From: Clostridia bacterium
GTDB taxonomy: Bacteria > Bacillota > Clostridia > Acetivibrionales > JAFADI01
DNA length: 49,921 nucleotides
Assembly (NCBI GenBank): GCA_026418695.1
Contig: JAOAAU010000098.1
Coordinates: 1 to 49,921, forward strand
Reading direction: 5' to 3'
The notes beneath the pieces were generated by a model. It saw nothing but the letters and a program-made list of their open reading frames with translations. It did no database searches and was not told the origin of the DNA. The position numbers and the translations under genes were made by a program. This document shows positions 8,428 to 18,336 of the stretch, piece by piece (position 1 is the stretch's first letter; each line of letters opens with the position of its first letter).

Positions 8428-11013
8428 TCAACCTTTCCCGCGGGAAATCTTATCTTCCTTCAAAAGCAATTCAAAATCTCCGACCTCCAGGGGCTTGCTG
8501 AACAAGTAACCCTGTACCTTGTCGCACTGCTGGGTTTGAAGAAAATGAAGCTGTTCTTCAGTCTCAACACCTTCAGCCGTGACTGTCAGATTCATACTGT
8601 GAGCCATGGATATCATTGCTTTTACAATGGCTGTTTCGTTTGTTTTTACTGCAATATCATCGATAAAGGTCTTGTCAATCTTTAGTGTATTGATGGGCAA
8701 TTGCCTCAGGTAATTCAAAGAGGAATATCCTTTCCCGAAATCATCCAGGGAAATCCGAATTCCCATATCTTTGAGCTTCTTTAATACCTCGATGGAATAG
8801 TCCAGATCATGGATGGTGATGCTTTCTGTGATTTCCAGATCCAGATAGCAGGGATCCATCCCGGTTTCATTGATAATACTCTCTATTCTCTCAATTAAGT
8901 TTTCCTCATCAAACTGTCTCGCAGATAAATTTACTGCAATCATCATCGGTGCAAAACCTTCTTTAACCCATTTCTTCCATTGCCTGCACGCATTGGAAAG
9001 CACCCATTCGCCAATAGGTACTATGAGGCCGGATTCTTCCGCGAGGGGAATAAATCTGCTGGGAGGTATCAGACCCTTCATCGGGTGGATCCATCGAATC
9101 AACGCTTCCGCCCCTATTATTTTACCAGAACGGATATCGATTTGAGGTTGGTAATATATGGTGAACTCTTTTTTATTAATCGCATGCCGCAGGTAGTTTT
9201 CCATTTCAATTCTTTCCATGACAGCCGCATTCATATTTTCATTATAAATTTTGTAATTGTTCTTCCCATATTCCTTTGCATGGTACATGGCGGTGTCTGC
9301 ATTTTTAAGCAGTGTCAGTTCATCCGATCCGTCCTTGGGAAAGACAGTGACTCCGATACTGGTCGTTATGAAAAACTCCCGGTCCTGCACCAGCCAGTTC
9401 TGGCGGAAGTTACCCAGAATTCCTTCCGCGATCCCGACAGCCTCCTCTACATTTCTTATATCCTCTTTCATGACAATAAACTCATCTCCGCCCAGGCGTG
9501 CCATGAAAACTGAATCTCCGAACTTTTCCACCAGCATGGCGGCAATATTTTTCAGCAGGACATCCCCAAAAATATGCCCCAATGTATCATTCACCGTCTT
9601 AAAGTTATCAATATCCAGAAACATTAAAACTCCGGAGGAACCGTTTTTCAGTGATCGTATTAAGGCCTCACTCAACCTATCCATAAACATTGCCCTGTTC
9701 GGCAAGCCGGTAAGTGTATCATAATAGGCCAGGTTGTTGATTTTTTCTTCATCCGCCTTTTTCTCCGATATATCCCGTATCACCATGACAGTTCCGATAT
9801 TCATGCCGGTATCGCTTTTAATGGGGGAAGCATTGATTGAAATCCAATGCTCGCTTCCATCCTTTAATTTAAGCTTTAAATTGTCAATGAACTGGCAGGA
9901 AACATGCTCTTTCAGCAATTCTTCCAAAGATGAGACGGAAGTAGCTTCTTTTGTAAAAACAATATCCAAAATATCCGTGATCCGGGCCCCAATGACCTGC
10001 TCTTCCTCATATCCCGTCAATGAAAGCGCTGTTTGATTGACAAAATTGATGATTCCCTTCTCATCAGAGGCGATCACTGCATCACCAATGCTCGACAGAG
10101 TTATGCTCAGCCATTCATGCTCCTTGAACAGCTGTTCATTAACTTTGGAGATTCTATTTTTCAAAAATCGGATATAAAGCTGAAGGAGCATAATCATCAC
10201 GATGATTAAAACCAATATGAGGACAGCAATTTTTATGCTCTTTTCCTTTTGATTTTCTGTATAATAATCTGAATGCTTAAAAAAGTATTTCTGATAAACG
10301 CCCTCATAAGCCCCTGATTTCCTAACTTCTGCAATTTTCTTATTTATATAGGAAACTAAAGGCTCATTCCCTTTTCTCACTCCATACGCGAAATCAACGA
10401 TAAATAACTCTGTGAGCTGCGGAACGATCTGCCCGCTCATATCCTTTTTAATTAAAAGATAGTTAAATACTTCCTGGTTGGCAAATACAACATCAACATC
10501 GCCGTCGGATAATGCAAGGATACAATTGTCGAAATTTTGATATGTTATGTATTTATCGATTTTCAACTGTTCCCGCAACAGCTTTTCGGTATAGTACCCT
10601 TTCACAACCCCGATTTTATATCGGTGAAGGTTCTCCAAAGAGATCTTTCCATGCTGTTTTCTGGTATACAGAGAAAAGTGCGTAGTTAAAACCGGATCTG
10701 AATAAAGGATATCCTTTTTCCTGTCCTCTGATACCGATAGAAGTCCACAGGTATCAATTTCTCCTTTTTTCAACCTTTCATAGACCTTATCCCAAAAATC
10801 ATGGGAGTATTTTACAGAGTACTCTCCATTATCAAAAATCATATTCGAAAGTTCGATGTCAAAACCCGTGAGATACCCGTTCTGTATAAATTTAAACGGC
10901 GGATAATTGGACTCCACCTGGAAGCGGACCTCACGGGGTTCTGCATATGCATTTTGCGCAAACAACGAAAATAGAAAAATGACAAAAAAAGCATATTTCA
11001 ACTTTTGTAACAT
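8428..11013 (-). CDS. Solute-binding, PAS, GGDEF and EAL sensor protein (cyclic-di-GMP turnover)
   Basis: The 861-residue protein has a signal sequence, an extracytoplasmic bacterial SBP family 3 domain (about 25-255, beginning VESNYPPFKF), one membrane helix (about 270-290), a PAS domain (about 315-430, ending RDISEKK), a GGDEF domain with an intact RLGGDEF motif near residue 508, and an EAL domain with GAEALIRW near 636, DDFGKGYSS and EGVETEEQ. Both catalytic halves look active, so it could make or degrade cyclic-di-GMP in response to a small bound molecule such as an amino acid. ATG at 11011-11013 follows GGAGG at 6 nt; an upstream in-frame ATG lacks a site. It heads a two-gene unit with the AraC-type regulator. 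Confidence 0.9.
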   Translation of the reverse strand: MLQKLKYAFFVIFLFSLFAQNAYAEPREVRFQVESNYPPFKFIQNGYLTGFDIELSNMIFDNGEYSVKYSHDFWDKVYERLKKGEIDTCGLLSVSEDRKKDILYSDPVLTTHFSLYTRKQHGKISLENLHRYKIGVVKGYYTEKLLREQLKIDKYITYQNFDNCILALSDGDVDVVFANQEVFNYLLIKKDMSGQIVPQLTELFIVDFAYGVRKGNEPLVSYINKKIAEVRKSGAYEGVYQKYFFKHSDYYTENQKEKSIKIAVLILVLIIVMIMLLQLYIRFLKNRISKVNEQLFKEHEWLSITLSSIGDAVIASDEKGIINFVNQTALSLTGYEEEQVIGARITDILDIVFTKEATSVSSLEELLKEHVSCQFIDNLKLKLKDGSEHWISINASPIKSDTGMNIGTVMVIRDISEKKADEEKINNLAYYDTLTGLPNRAMFMDRLSEALIRSLKNGSSGVLMFLDIDNFKTVNDTLGHIFGDVLLKNIAAMLVEKFGDSVFMARLGGDEFIVMKEDIRNVEEAVGIAEGILGNFRQNWLVQDREFFITTSIGVTVFPKDGSDELTLLKNADTAMYHAKEYGKNNYKIYNENMNAAVMERIEMENYLRHAINKKEFTIYYQPQIDIRSGKIIGAEALIRWIHPMKGLIPPSRFIPLAEESGLIVPIGEWVLSNACRQWKKWVKEGFAPMMIAVNLSARQFDEENLIERIESIINETGMDPCYLDLEITESITIHDLDYSIEVLKKLKDMGIRISLDDFGKGYSSLNYLRQLPINTLKIDKTFIDDIAVKTNETAIVKAMISMAHSMNLTVTAEGVETEEQLHFLQTQQCDKVQGYLFSKPLEVGDFELLLKEDKISRGKG

Positions 11014-11154
11014 TTCATTCCTCCAGGAAAGCACAAGAATTCCTTAAGCTGCAACCGTTTAAGCATAACAATGAGAATTAAAAGAAAAGATATATTCAGT
11101 TAAATTATATAAGATGAACCGCTGTATTTTCAACTTTTTTCGATAAAAGTTTTC

Positions 11155-11187
11155 AAAAAAAGCCATTTCTCAACAAAAATGGCTTTT
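11155..11187 (-). terminator. Rho-independent terminator
   Basis: Eleven-base arms AAAAGCCATTT and AAATGGCTTTT with a short loop are followed by T residues on the minus strand. It ends the CapA-like gene. Confidence 0.8.
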
Positions 11188-11230
11188 GGGTGTAAACTTC
11201 TTATATGTAATCAAAATTCTTTTTCATGAT

Positions 11231-12466
11231 CTAGGGTAATTCAAATTCTATTTGATCCTCCTTGATTTTGCATTTGGAATTCAATTTTTGAGAAAGCATT
11301 ACCTCTCGCTGTAACAGGCTTTCTGCATCCTTCCCGGTTACAGGCACAACCTGAGTCTTGTCCACGGTTTTCACAGGCCTGGCATGAAAAGCGGTCAGTC
11401 TCTTTCCCGTGTATTCCATATTCAAAATAAACGATTCCTGATTTTCCGGATCGTTCTGGTCAAATAAGAAATTCCCCATACTGTAGATGATAGGTTTTCC
11501 CTTATAAATTTCTATCCCTTGAAACTGATGGGGATGATGACCTAAAATAATATCAACCCCCTGATCCATCAACGTATGCGCCAGCTCAATCTGCTCAGGA
11601 AGCACATCAAAGCTTTCTTCCTTTCCCCAGTGCAGGGAAACAATCACCAGGTCCGCTTCTTTTCGCAGCTTGTCCACATCCTCTTTGATATACCCGGTAT
11701 TCCTTGGGGCGACCCCAGCTTTACTCTTGTCGGCAATAAATCGAATCGGAGGGTTCCCCTTATATAACACTTCCGACATATCGGTATAGGAAAGCATCCC
11801 GATTTTTAAGTTTTTTCGCTCTATTCTTGCCGGTTTCCTGGCTTCATTCAGGTTTTTGCCTGCACCGGCATAGACAATCCCGTTTTTATCCAATAATTCC
11901 AGAGTGTCGTAAAGACCCTTGTCATAATAATCAAGAATATGATTGTTGGCCAGGTTGACGATATTGAATCCTGCATATTTTATTCCTTCAAAAGCTTTCA
12001 CATCGTTTTTCAATACGTACTTGCCCCCCTGGTTGATTCCCAGCAAACCGTGGGTGCTTGCTGTGATCGGTTCTTCCAGGTTGGCAAATACCACATCCCC
12101 TTCTTTCAAGAAGTTTGCAACCTTTTCAAAGGGGTAAATATAGCCTCTTTTGTCCTTTTCAAGTCTGGAGCCGACGCCTCTGCCCAGAAGAATATCTCCA
12201 ACTGCAATAATCTTTAAAACATCTTTCTTTTCTTCCGCATTTATCTTTTCTTCTTTTTTTTCTTCAGTCATTCCCTTTTCAGCAACGTTTTCAGGGGCTT
12301 TCAGGGGTGTCTCCGCCTTTGGGCTCACCGCTTTAGGTTCCTCAACTTTCTTCATCACCGTAACGACCTGTGAGGCCTGTTGATGATTAAAATAAAGGAT
12401 CAACCCTGCACTGGATGAAATCAGCAACAAAACCGCCGGTAAAAAAAATATCCATTTATATTTCAT
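11231..12466 (-). CDS. CapA-family protein (poly-gamma-glutamate synthesis-like)
   Basis: The 411-residue protein has an N-terminal membrane anchor (about residues 5-26), a charged Lys/Glu/Ala/Pro-rich spacer (about 35-85) and then a CapA/PgsA-type metallophosphatase-like domain. Typical motifs are AVGDILLGRGV, FANLEEPIT, NLANNHILDY, SLHWGKE and DIILGHHPHQFQGIE. The domain lies outside the cell. In Bacillus, CapA helps make poly-gamma-glutamate, but here no capB, capC or pgs genes are nearby, so a stand-alone envelope phosphatase-like role is equally likely. ATG at 12464-12466 follows GGGGAG; an in-frame GTG four codons earlier overlaps that site. It may share a transcript with thpR, 29 bp upstream. 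Confidence 0.85.
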   Translation of the reverse strand: MKYKWIFFLPAVLLLISSSAGLILYFNHQQASQVVTVMKKVEEPKAVSPKAETPLKAPENVAEKGMTEEKKEEKINAEEKKDVLKIIAVGDILLGRGVGSRLEKDKRGYIYPFEKVANFLKEGDVVFANLEEPITASTHGLLGINQGGKYVLKNDVKAFEGIKYAGFNIVNLANNHILDYYDKGLYDTLELLDKNGIVYAGAGKNLNEARKPARIERKNLKIGMLSYTDMSEVLYKGNPPIRFIADKSKAGVAPRNTGYIKEDVDKLRKEADLVIVSLHWGKEESFDVLPEQIELAHTLMDQGVDIILGHHPHQFQGIEIYKGKPIIYSMGNFLFDQNDPENQESFILNMEYTGKRLTAFHARPVKTVDKTQVVPVTGKDAESLLQREVMLSQKLNSKCKIKEDQIEFELP

Positions 12467-12495
12467 TCTTCTCCCCACCCCATAGAACCGTTATA

Positions 12496-13053
12496 TTATC
12501 TATTCTTCAACAGATACTCCCGAACCGGAGTATAAACCCTCTTATTTCCTATTTGCTCGCTTTTAAACAAGCAGATTCTATCTGCAATGATCTCAGTAAA
12601 TCGGATACCTCCAAATAATCCCCTGATTTCTTCAAAGTTTCTGTTGAATACAACGTCCTGGGCAATGGTAACATGAGGAGAATAACGCCGCTTTTCGCTC
12701 TCAAAACCGCAGGTTTGCATTCTTGTTTCAATCTCCCTTTGCAAATCAAATAGATTCCGCATATCTCCATCAACGCCAAGCCACAGCACCCGAATATTTT
12801 CCCTGCCGGGAAACTTCCCCACTTCAGAAATTCTAAGTTTGAATCCGGCTTTCTGTCCCGTTATGCTCCTGAGCTCTTCATCAATACATTTCACTGCATT
12901 TTCATCAATGTCCCCAAGGAACTTTAGTGTAAGATGAAAGTTATCCCGATATTTCCAACGTCCGGAGGATGCTAAAGGTCTTAGTATATTCTGGAGCTTA
13001 CTGATTTCATCCTTTAATTCATTCGTGAAATCGATCCCGATAAAAGCACGCAT
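12496..13053 (-). CDS. thpR: RNA 2',3'-cyclic phosphodiesterase (2H family)
   Basis: The 185-residue protein shows the two HxTx motifs of the 2H phosphoesterase family, FHLTLKFLG and YSPHVTIAQ, at the expected spacing for ThpR/LigT. The family hydrolyses 2',3'-cyclic phosphates to 2'-phosphomonoesters and can ligate tRNA halves in vitro. I start at the ATG at 13051-13053 (MRAFIGIDF) behind AGAAGGTG; a GTG four codons earlier has no spaced site. It probably shares a transcript with the CapA-like gene downstream, although the two have no obvious functional link. Confidence 0.88.
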   Translation of the reverse strand: MRAFIGIDFTNELKDEISKLQNILRPLASSGRWKYRDNFHLTLKFLGDIDENAVKCIDEELRSITGQKAGFKLRISEVGKFPGRENIRVLWLGVDGDMRNLFDLQREIETRMQTCGFESEKRRYSPHVTIAQDVVFNRNFEEIRGLFGGIRFTEIIADRICLFKSEQIGNKRVYTPVREYLLKNR

Positions 13054-13116
13054 GAGTTTTTTCACCTTCTAATTTTTTCTTCTGTAAACCTTTTACATTC
13101 TATCATACAAAATTCC

Positions 13117-13149
13117 ATAAAAAAAGGGGTGCAGGAAATCCCCACCCTT
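13117..13149 (-). terminator. Terminator of the efflux operon
   Basis: AAGGGTG and CACCCCTT (one bulged base) flank a short loop, followed by seven or more Ts on the minus strand. It lies after the adaptor gene, the last gene of the TetR-ABC-permease-adaptor operon. Confidence 0.75.
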
Positions 13150-13183
13150 AAATAATTTGCAGACCTTCGCTTCTATTTTGCCT

Positions 13184-14479
13184 TTATTTTACCCTCAACC
13201 CCGGTTTCAACTTATTATCCGGATCCACTACGATCTGATCGCCTTCCGATACGCCTTCAAGAATTTCAATGAAGTCATCATTTTCTATTCCTGTCTTCAC
13301 CGGCTTCAAAACCAGCTTCCCATTTTTAATGGTAAATACTCCATCCTCGCCTTCCAGGTCAAATACTGCCTTATCCGGTACAAAAACTGTATTCTGCTTT
13401 TCTTGCGCAATGATCTTAACATCCACTCCGTATCCTGACTTCAGTTGAATGGCGGTATTATCATATTTGATTCTGACCTCTACCCGCTGCTGTTCTATCC
13501 CAAGGGTCGAAACTTTGGTTTCAGCCCGGGGGGCAATAAAGAAAACCTCCCCGGAATATTCCTTATCTTTCAGGATTTCTCCGGTGATGATGGCTTTCTG
13601 CCCCACCTTGATTTTTTCAGCATCGTCCGACAGCACATCTACACGGATAAACGCTGAGCTATTGTCCCCGATTTCATATAGTAAAGTCCCAGGTTGAATA
13701 AAATCTCCCTTTTCCACGTGCTTTGCAAGTACAATTCCCTTCATTCCCGAATAGAAAGAGGTTCTTCCAAGGCTGGTTTTCAACTCTTCAACCTGTAACC
13801 TTGCTTGTTCTGCATGGGCCTCTTTAGCATCTACTCCATATTCCGATACTCCTTTTTGGATACGGCTCAGGTTGCTTTTTTCGATTTCCAGCCTCTGTCT
13901 CGCATCCTTTAAGACTCCCTCGGCAGCTGTTACCATCAACTCCGCGTCCTTCAGCTCCTGAGCGGATGCACCCCCATCCCGATGAAGAGAGCGTATTTTT
14001 TCCAACTTATCCACTTTGTAATGATAGTCCTTTAATGCGGATTCCAATGCAATGCTTCCCTGCTGTACCTGAGCCTGTGCCTGTCTGATATCTTCCGGCT
14101 TCGTGCTGGTTTTATATTCTTCAGCGGCGGCTTTGGCAGCATTGTATGCTTCCTGAGCCTTTCCCAGCTCCAGATTGAGATCCTGAACATCCAATTTTGC
14201 AAGTACCGAATTCACTTCAACAGAATCCCCTTCTTTGGCGACAATATTCTGTATGGTACCGCTTAAACGGCTGAACACTTTTTCCCTGGCATCCAATTGG
14301 ACCTTTCCTCGAAGTTCGATGCGTTCCTGCAGTGTTCCTTTCTGAGCAAGTTCTATAGTTACATCTGTTGAATTGGCCAAGTTTACTGCTACGATAAACA
14401 GAACAACACCTGCTCCAATAGCACCAATGATCAGATTTTTCTTTTTTAGTTTTTTTAATAATTCAAGTTTCCCCAACAC
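13184..14479 (-). CDS. HlyD/RND-type periplasmic adaptor-like subunit of an ABC efflux pump
   Basis: The 431-residue protein has an N-terminal membrane anchor (LIIGAIGAGVVLFIVAVNLA), a biotinyl-lipoyl-like half (GTIQNIVAKEGDSVEVNSVLAKLD), a long coiled-coil hairpin (about 105-225), the second half (GMKGIVLAKHVEKGDFIQPG) and C-terminal beta-barrel and membrane-proximal domains (ending EGVSEGDQIVVDPDNKLKPG). In Gram-positives such adaptors work with MacB-like ABC transporters. The start is GTG at 14477-14479 with GGAGG 7 nt upstream. It is the last gene of the operon, 79 bp after the permease. The substrate is unknown; lipid-like compounds, peptides or antibiotics are typical for the class. Confidence 0.87.
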   Translation of the reverse strand: MLGKLELLKKLKKKNLIIGAIGAGVVLFIVAVNLANSTDVTIELAQKGTLQERIELRGKVQLDAREKVFSRLSGTIQNIVAKEGDSVEVNSVLAKLDVQDLNLELGKAQEAYNAAKAAAEEYKTSTKPEDIRQAQAQVQQGSIALESALKDYHYKVDKLEKIRSLHRDGGASAQELKDAELMVTAAEGVLKDARQRLEIEKSNLSRIQKGVSEYGVDAKEAHAEQARLQVEELKTSLGRTSFYSGMKGIVLAKHVEKGDFIQPGTLLYEIGDNSSAFIRVDVLSDDAEKIKVGQKAIITGEILKDKEYSGEVFFIAPRAETKVSTLGIEQQRVEVRIKYDNTAIQLKSGYGVDVKIIAQEKQNTVFVPDKAVFDLEGEDGVFTIKNGKLVLKPVKTGIENDDFIEILEGVSEGDQIVVDPDNKLKPGLRVK

Positions 14480-14558
14480 ATTAAGACCTCCTTCAACGTA
14501 TTATCCTCTTTTTATACAACTCGTCCTCAGCTCACATTTTCCCTTTTTTATCAACTCT

Positions 14559-16925
14559 TTACCCTTCCCTGTTTTTAAGCACCTCCACCATATCCAGCCC
14601 CGAAATATTTTTCTTATTGGCCCATTGAGCAAGGAGGATAAATAGAAACATACAAATAAAAGTAATTATATAGGTTCTATTGTAAATGATGACATCGAGG
14701 GCAAAGAGTTCTGTACTAAATGCTTTTGCCAGGGCCTCACACATTAATCTTCCGAGAACAACCCCCGGAACCAGGGCTATAATTCCCAGCAGCAGGTTCT
14801 CGCGTAAAATTGTATTTTCTATTTCCCTGGGGGAATAACCCAATACTTTTAGGGAAGCCAACTCCCTCCGTCTTTCCATAATATTGATGATTGTCGTATT
14901 GAATATGGTAGCAAAACCCATAATAGTACCAAAGATGATCATTAATCCAATAAAAACATACATTAGTTCCATATACTGCTGGAAGGTTTCATAGGATTCC
15001 AATCTGGACTCTACCATCTCAATGCCAGGGATCTTGAAAAGCTCTTCCTTGACCTTTTCTTCCATACCTTTTTCTATGCTCATCAATGCACCCGTTGAGT
15101 AAAGCCCCTCCTCGACCAGCTTTCCAAGTTGCAGGATATCCATATAGCAATTGAACCCTATATACTGTTTAATGATCCCGCTGATTCTGACATCCCTTTT
15201 TTTATCATCTCCGTTCAGGCTTTTAAAAGTTATAGTATCGCCGGTCTTAACTGACAGCTTTTTTGCCAGTACATCGGATATCATAATCCCTGAAGAACTG
15301 ATTTTCACGGTCTTTTGCGCTTCGTTCCTGAACCTGTAGAAGGAATAATCCCTGGTCAGCCCAACAAACATTGTGTTTTTTTCCCTCCATGCGTTTTTGA
15401 GCTCAACCGGCATCTCAAGTACAGGCTCAACCCGCCTTACCCCTCGAATGCTTTCAAGTTCAACCGCATCATGGTAGGCCGCAGGTTTCGAAAAATAGAC
15501 CTTGTAATCCTGGCTTTGAAATTCAAAGAAGTGTTTATCCAGTACATAATTCACACAATCCAAAAAGAAAATGGTCACCATGAAAAACATGATGGTAAAT
15601 GCCATTCCCAGAAGTGTAAACATGGCTCTTTGCCTGCTTCTGAAGATATTCCTGACGCTCATTTTCCAACTGAAGGACAGTTTCTTCCAAACGAAGGATA
15701 TATTCTCAACAAACACTCTCCGTCCGGCTTTTGGAACTTCCGATCGCATTGCCTGGGCTGGTTGTATGGAAAGTACCCTCTTTGCCGAATTGAATCCCGC
15801 CAAAAGGCAAAATACAGAACTCAGCAGTATTCCGCCAAACAGGATATTCCAATATATTTTGACGTTTAGCACAGGAATATTATAGATCTGTGTATACATT
15901 GAGGTCATCAGGCTACCAAGGTAAGTCCCAGCAAGTATACCCGGTATTGCTCCACAGAAGGAAATCAGTAATGAATAAAGAATATAGTGCCACATAATTC
16001 TGGCATCTGTATACCCAAAAGCCTTCATGACACCGATCAGGGTTCGCTGGTTGTTCACTATCCTCCTCAGCATGATATAGATAATAATTGCTGCTACCGA
16101 AAGAAACAATGCAGGAAACAGATAGGCCATCATCTCGAGCTGGGAAATTTCATCCTTGATCATGGTGTTGCTTAATTGATCCTTCCGTTTGACTCCATTC
16201 ACAAATCCATAGGATTTCAATATGTCTTCAATCCTGTCAATCACCTTTTTCTCGTCAATTCCCTGTTTAAACAGCACATGCACCTGATTATAGGTGTTTT
16301 CGTGCCCTAAAAGACTTCTTGCAGCTGATTCCTTGATATATATGATTCCAAAGCTTTCTGCCGAGGAAAAAACCGACTCTGCTGATTTCATCGCATAGAT
16401 GGCCTCCGGACTGCTTACTACCCCAGCAACCTTGAACTCAACAATCTTTTGATTGATGATGGACTTGATCGTATCTCCTTTATCGAGTTTGTAAAACTCA
16501 GCAAATTTTTGATCAACAAGACATGAGTTCGCCAGTGTTTCACTGAAATATCCGCCGGAGATGAAAAACACCCTGTTGACATCCGGCAGCTGATTGTCAG
16601 GTAGTGATATGAGTCTAAGCGTCATCCGTCGGTCTTCGCCCATATCCGCACCTACATCTTCGCTGATTCTGCCAACTGCCTGCCGTACTCCATCCAGTTT
16701 TTCAATTCTCCGGACACCTTCTTCGGTCAGATTTTTGGTTTCAGCATAGTAATCCAGGAATTTATATTGACTATAATAATAGGCCACAGAATTTTTCAAG
16801 TTCTGATAGGACATATAGGAAGCCGCAAACATTGAGATACCTGCAAATATAACCGCTGCGGCAGCTAAAAACTGGCCTTTTGATTTAAAAATCTCTCTGA
16901 ACAGCATCTTATTCAGCTTTTTCAT
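14559..16925 (-). CDS. FtsX-type ABC transporter permease
   Basis: The 788-residue permease has one N-terminal membrane helix, a large external domain, a three-helix FtsX block around residues 265-395, a fourth helix with a second external domain, and a terminal three-helix FtsX block (about 660-780, with IMERRRELASLKVLGYSPREI, a typical coupling region). The double FtsX layout matches MacB/LolC-like and bacitracin-type exporters, which move substrates by mechanotransmission. ATG at 16923-16925 follows AAAGGCGG; an earlier ATG at 16950-16952 overlaps the stop region of the ATPase gene. Its partners are the ATPase upstream and the adaptor downstream, in one operon. Confidence 0.88.
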   Translation of the reverse strand: MKKLNKMLFREIFKSKGQFLAAAAVIFAGISMFAASYMSYQNLKNSVAYYYSQYKFLDYYAETKNLTEEGVRRIEKLDGVRQAVGRISEDVGADMGEDRRMTLRLISLPDNQLPDVNRVFFISGGYFSETLANSCLVDQKFAEFYKLDKGDTIKSIINQKIVEFKVAGVVSSPEAIYAMKSAESVFSSAESFGIIYIKESAARSLLGHENTYNQVHVLFKQGIDEKKVIDRIEDILKSYGFVNGVKRKDQLSNTMIKDEISQLEMMAYLFPALFLSVAAIIIYIMLRRIVNNQRTLIGVMKAFGYTDARIMWHYILYSLLISFCGAIPGILAGTYLGSLMTSMYTQIYNIPVLNVKIYWNILFGGILLSSVFCLLAGFNSAKRVLSIQPAQAMRSEVPKAGRRVFVENISFVWKKLSFSWKMSVRNIFRSRQRAMFTLLGMAFTIMFFMVTIFFLDCVNYVLDKHFFEFQSQDYKVYFSKPAAYHDAVELESIRGVRRVEPVLEMPVELKNAWREKNTMFVGLTRDYSFYRFRNEAQKTVKISSSGIMISDVLAKKLSVKTGDTITFKSLNGDDKKRDVRISGIIKQYIGFNCYMDILQLGKLVEEGLYSTGALMSIEKGMEEKVKEELFKIPGIEMVESRLESYETFQQYMELMYVFIGLMIIFGTIMGFATIFNTTIINIMERRRELASLKVLGYSPREIENTILRENLLLGIIALVPGVVLGRLMCEALAKAFSTELFALDVIIYNRTYIITFICMFLFILLAQWANKKNISGLDMVEVLKNREG

Positions 16926-16945
16926 TCTTTCACCGCCTTTGGCTG

Positions 16946-17656
16946 CTACCATTCAACTTTTTCCGGATCAACAGGATGCGTGTTCCGGTAGTTCTCAATA
17001 ACTTCACCGCTCCTCATCTTGATGACCCGGTCCGCGACCTGTGCAATGGGCTGGTTGTGTGTAATAATAATGACTGTTTTTCCCGTCTTTCGGTTGATAT
17101 CCCGCAGCAGTGTAAGTACTTTGATTCCTGTTGAATAATCCAATGCTCCGGTCGGTTCGTCACATAAGAGAACATCGGGATTCTTTGCCACCGCCCTGGC
17201 AATGGCTACACGCTGCTGCTCACCGCCGCTCATCTGGGCTGGGAAATGGTCTGCTCTGTCCTTTAATCCTACCTGATCAAGTACTTCATCAATATTCAAG
17301 GGATCCTTGGATATCTCCGTTGCAAGCTCAACATTTTCTTTTGCAGTCAGATTCGGCATCAGATTGTAAAACTGAAATATGAAGCCGATTCTGTCCCGCC
17401 TTAAGAGGGTCAGCTGCTTTTCATTGTATTCGGAAATGTTGACTCCTCCAAAGATTACACTCCCCGACGTCGGAGTATCCATCCCACCCATAATATTTAA
17501 TAAGGTGCTTTTCCCCGACCCGCTGGGTCCCAGCACTACAATCAGTTCTCCCTGCTGTATGTTGAAATTGGCTGATTTCAGTGCCACTACCGAAACTTCG
17601 CCCATTCTGTATTCTTTAGTAACATTTTTTAGCTCAAAAAGGTTTGAGTTATTCAT
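16946..17656 (-). CDS. ABC transporter ATP-binding protein, LolD/MacB type
   Basis: The 236-residue ATPase has Walker [10 protein letters not shown], a Q loop in [12 protein letters not shown], signature [14 protein letters not shown], Walker [13 protein letters not shown] and the H loop IIITHNQ. It energises the FtsX-type permease encoded immediately downstream. Its ATG overlaps the stop of the TetR gene by 8 nt (ATGAATAA), so translation is coupled. GGGGGG-rich sequence in the end of the TetR gene serves as its ribosome-binding site. Confidence 0.92.
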   Translation of the reverse strand: MNNSNLFELKNVTKEYRMGEVSVVALKSANFNIQQGELIVVLGPSGSGKSTLLNIMGGMDTPTSGSVIFGGVNISEYNEKQLTLLRRDRIGFIFQFYNLMPNLTAKENVELATEISKDPLNIDEVLDQVGLKDRADHFPAQMSGGEQQRVAIARAVAKNPDVLLCDEPTGALDYSTGIKVLTLLRDINRKTGKTVIIITHNQPIAQVADRVIKMRSGEVIENYRNTHPVDPEKVEW

Positions 17657-18287
17657 CAGGTTTCCCCCCTAAATCAAGAAACTTCAAACTTCCTTTCTTT
17701 GCTCCCAGGCATCTGGTAATAATCTCATCCAGCGCCAGAAGCTTTTTTCGTTGCTCTTGATCATCATAAATCAGTTTGCTTAATTCATCATGCAGCGCGG
17801 ACAATCCAAAAAGTACAAAGTGTGCCGTTTCCTCCGGATAAGATGTATTAAAAAGTCCCTCCCTGTTCCCCTGTTCAATGATTTGTGCAAACTCAGGAAC
17901 CAGGTGGGATGTGATGCATCCGGCAAACCTTTGATGCATCTGGGCGTTTTTTTCCATATGAACGTAATTCGCAAGACTTTCTGTTCCTATCGCGTACTTC
18001 AACAATACGTCGATCGTGGTTATGAATTTCTGGATGGCATTCATAGCAGGATCTTTTATTACATCGTCGATTTTCCCCAATATCTCGTTGATAATCCGGT
18101 TAATGACTGCATCCAGAATCTCTTCCTTGGATTTAAAGTAATAATAAAATGTCCCTTGTGCTACGCCGATTGCTTTTACGATATCGCTGACTGCGGTTTC
18201 CTCAAATCCATTGGTCATAAAGAGATTGTAAGCTGTTTCAATGATTTCACTTTTTCTTTCGTCTGGGTCTTTTGATATTCTTACCAT
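17649..18287 (-). CDS. TetR-family repressor of the efflux operon
   Basis: The 212-residue protein has an N-terminal TetR helix-turn-helix (about 15-60, with TAVSDIVKAIGVAQGTFYYYF) and a variable helical ligand domain. It is the first gene of an operon with the ABC ATPase, permease and adaptor, which points to local autoregulation of the pump. Its promoter has a 17 bp perfect palindrome between the -35 and -10 boxes, an excellent candidate operator. GAGGAAG precedes the ATG. The inducer is not evident; pump substrates are the usual ligands. Confidence 0.9.
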   Translation of the reverse strand: MVRISKDPDERKSEIIETAYNLFMTNGFEETAVSDIVKAIGVAQGTFYYYFKSKEEILDAVINRIINEILGKIDDVIKDPAMNAIQKFITTIDVLLKYAIGTESLANYVHMEKNAQMHQRFAGCITSHLVPEFAQIIEQGNREGLFNTSYPEETAHFVLFGLSALHDELSKLIYDDQEQRKKLLALDEIITRCLGAKKGSLKFLDLGGKPDE

Positions 18288-18336
18288 CCTATCTTCCTCT
18301 TTTCCTGTGTTGCACTATATATCTTCCAATAAATTC

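Noticed and set aside
15315..15869. 184-codon frame opposite the FtsX permease
   Set aside because: Shadow of the permease gene; no ribosome-binding site.
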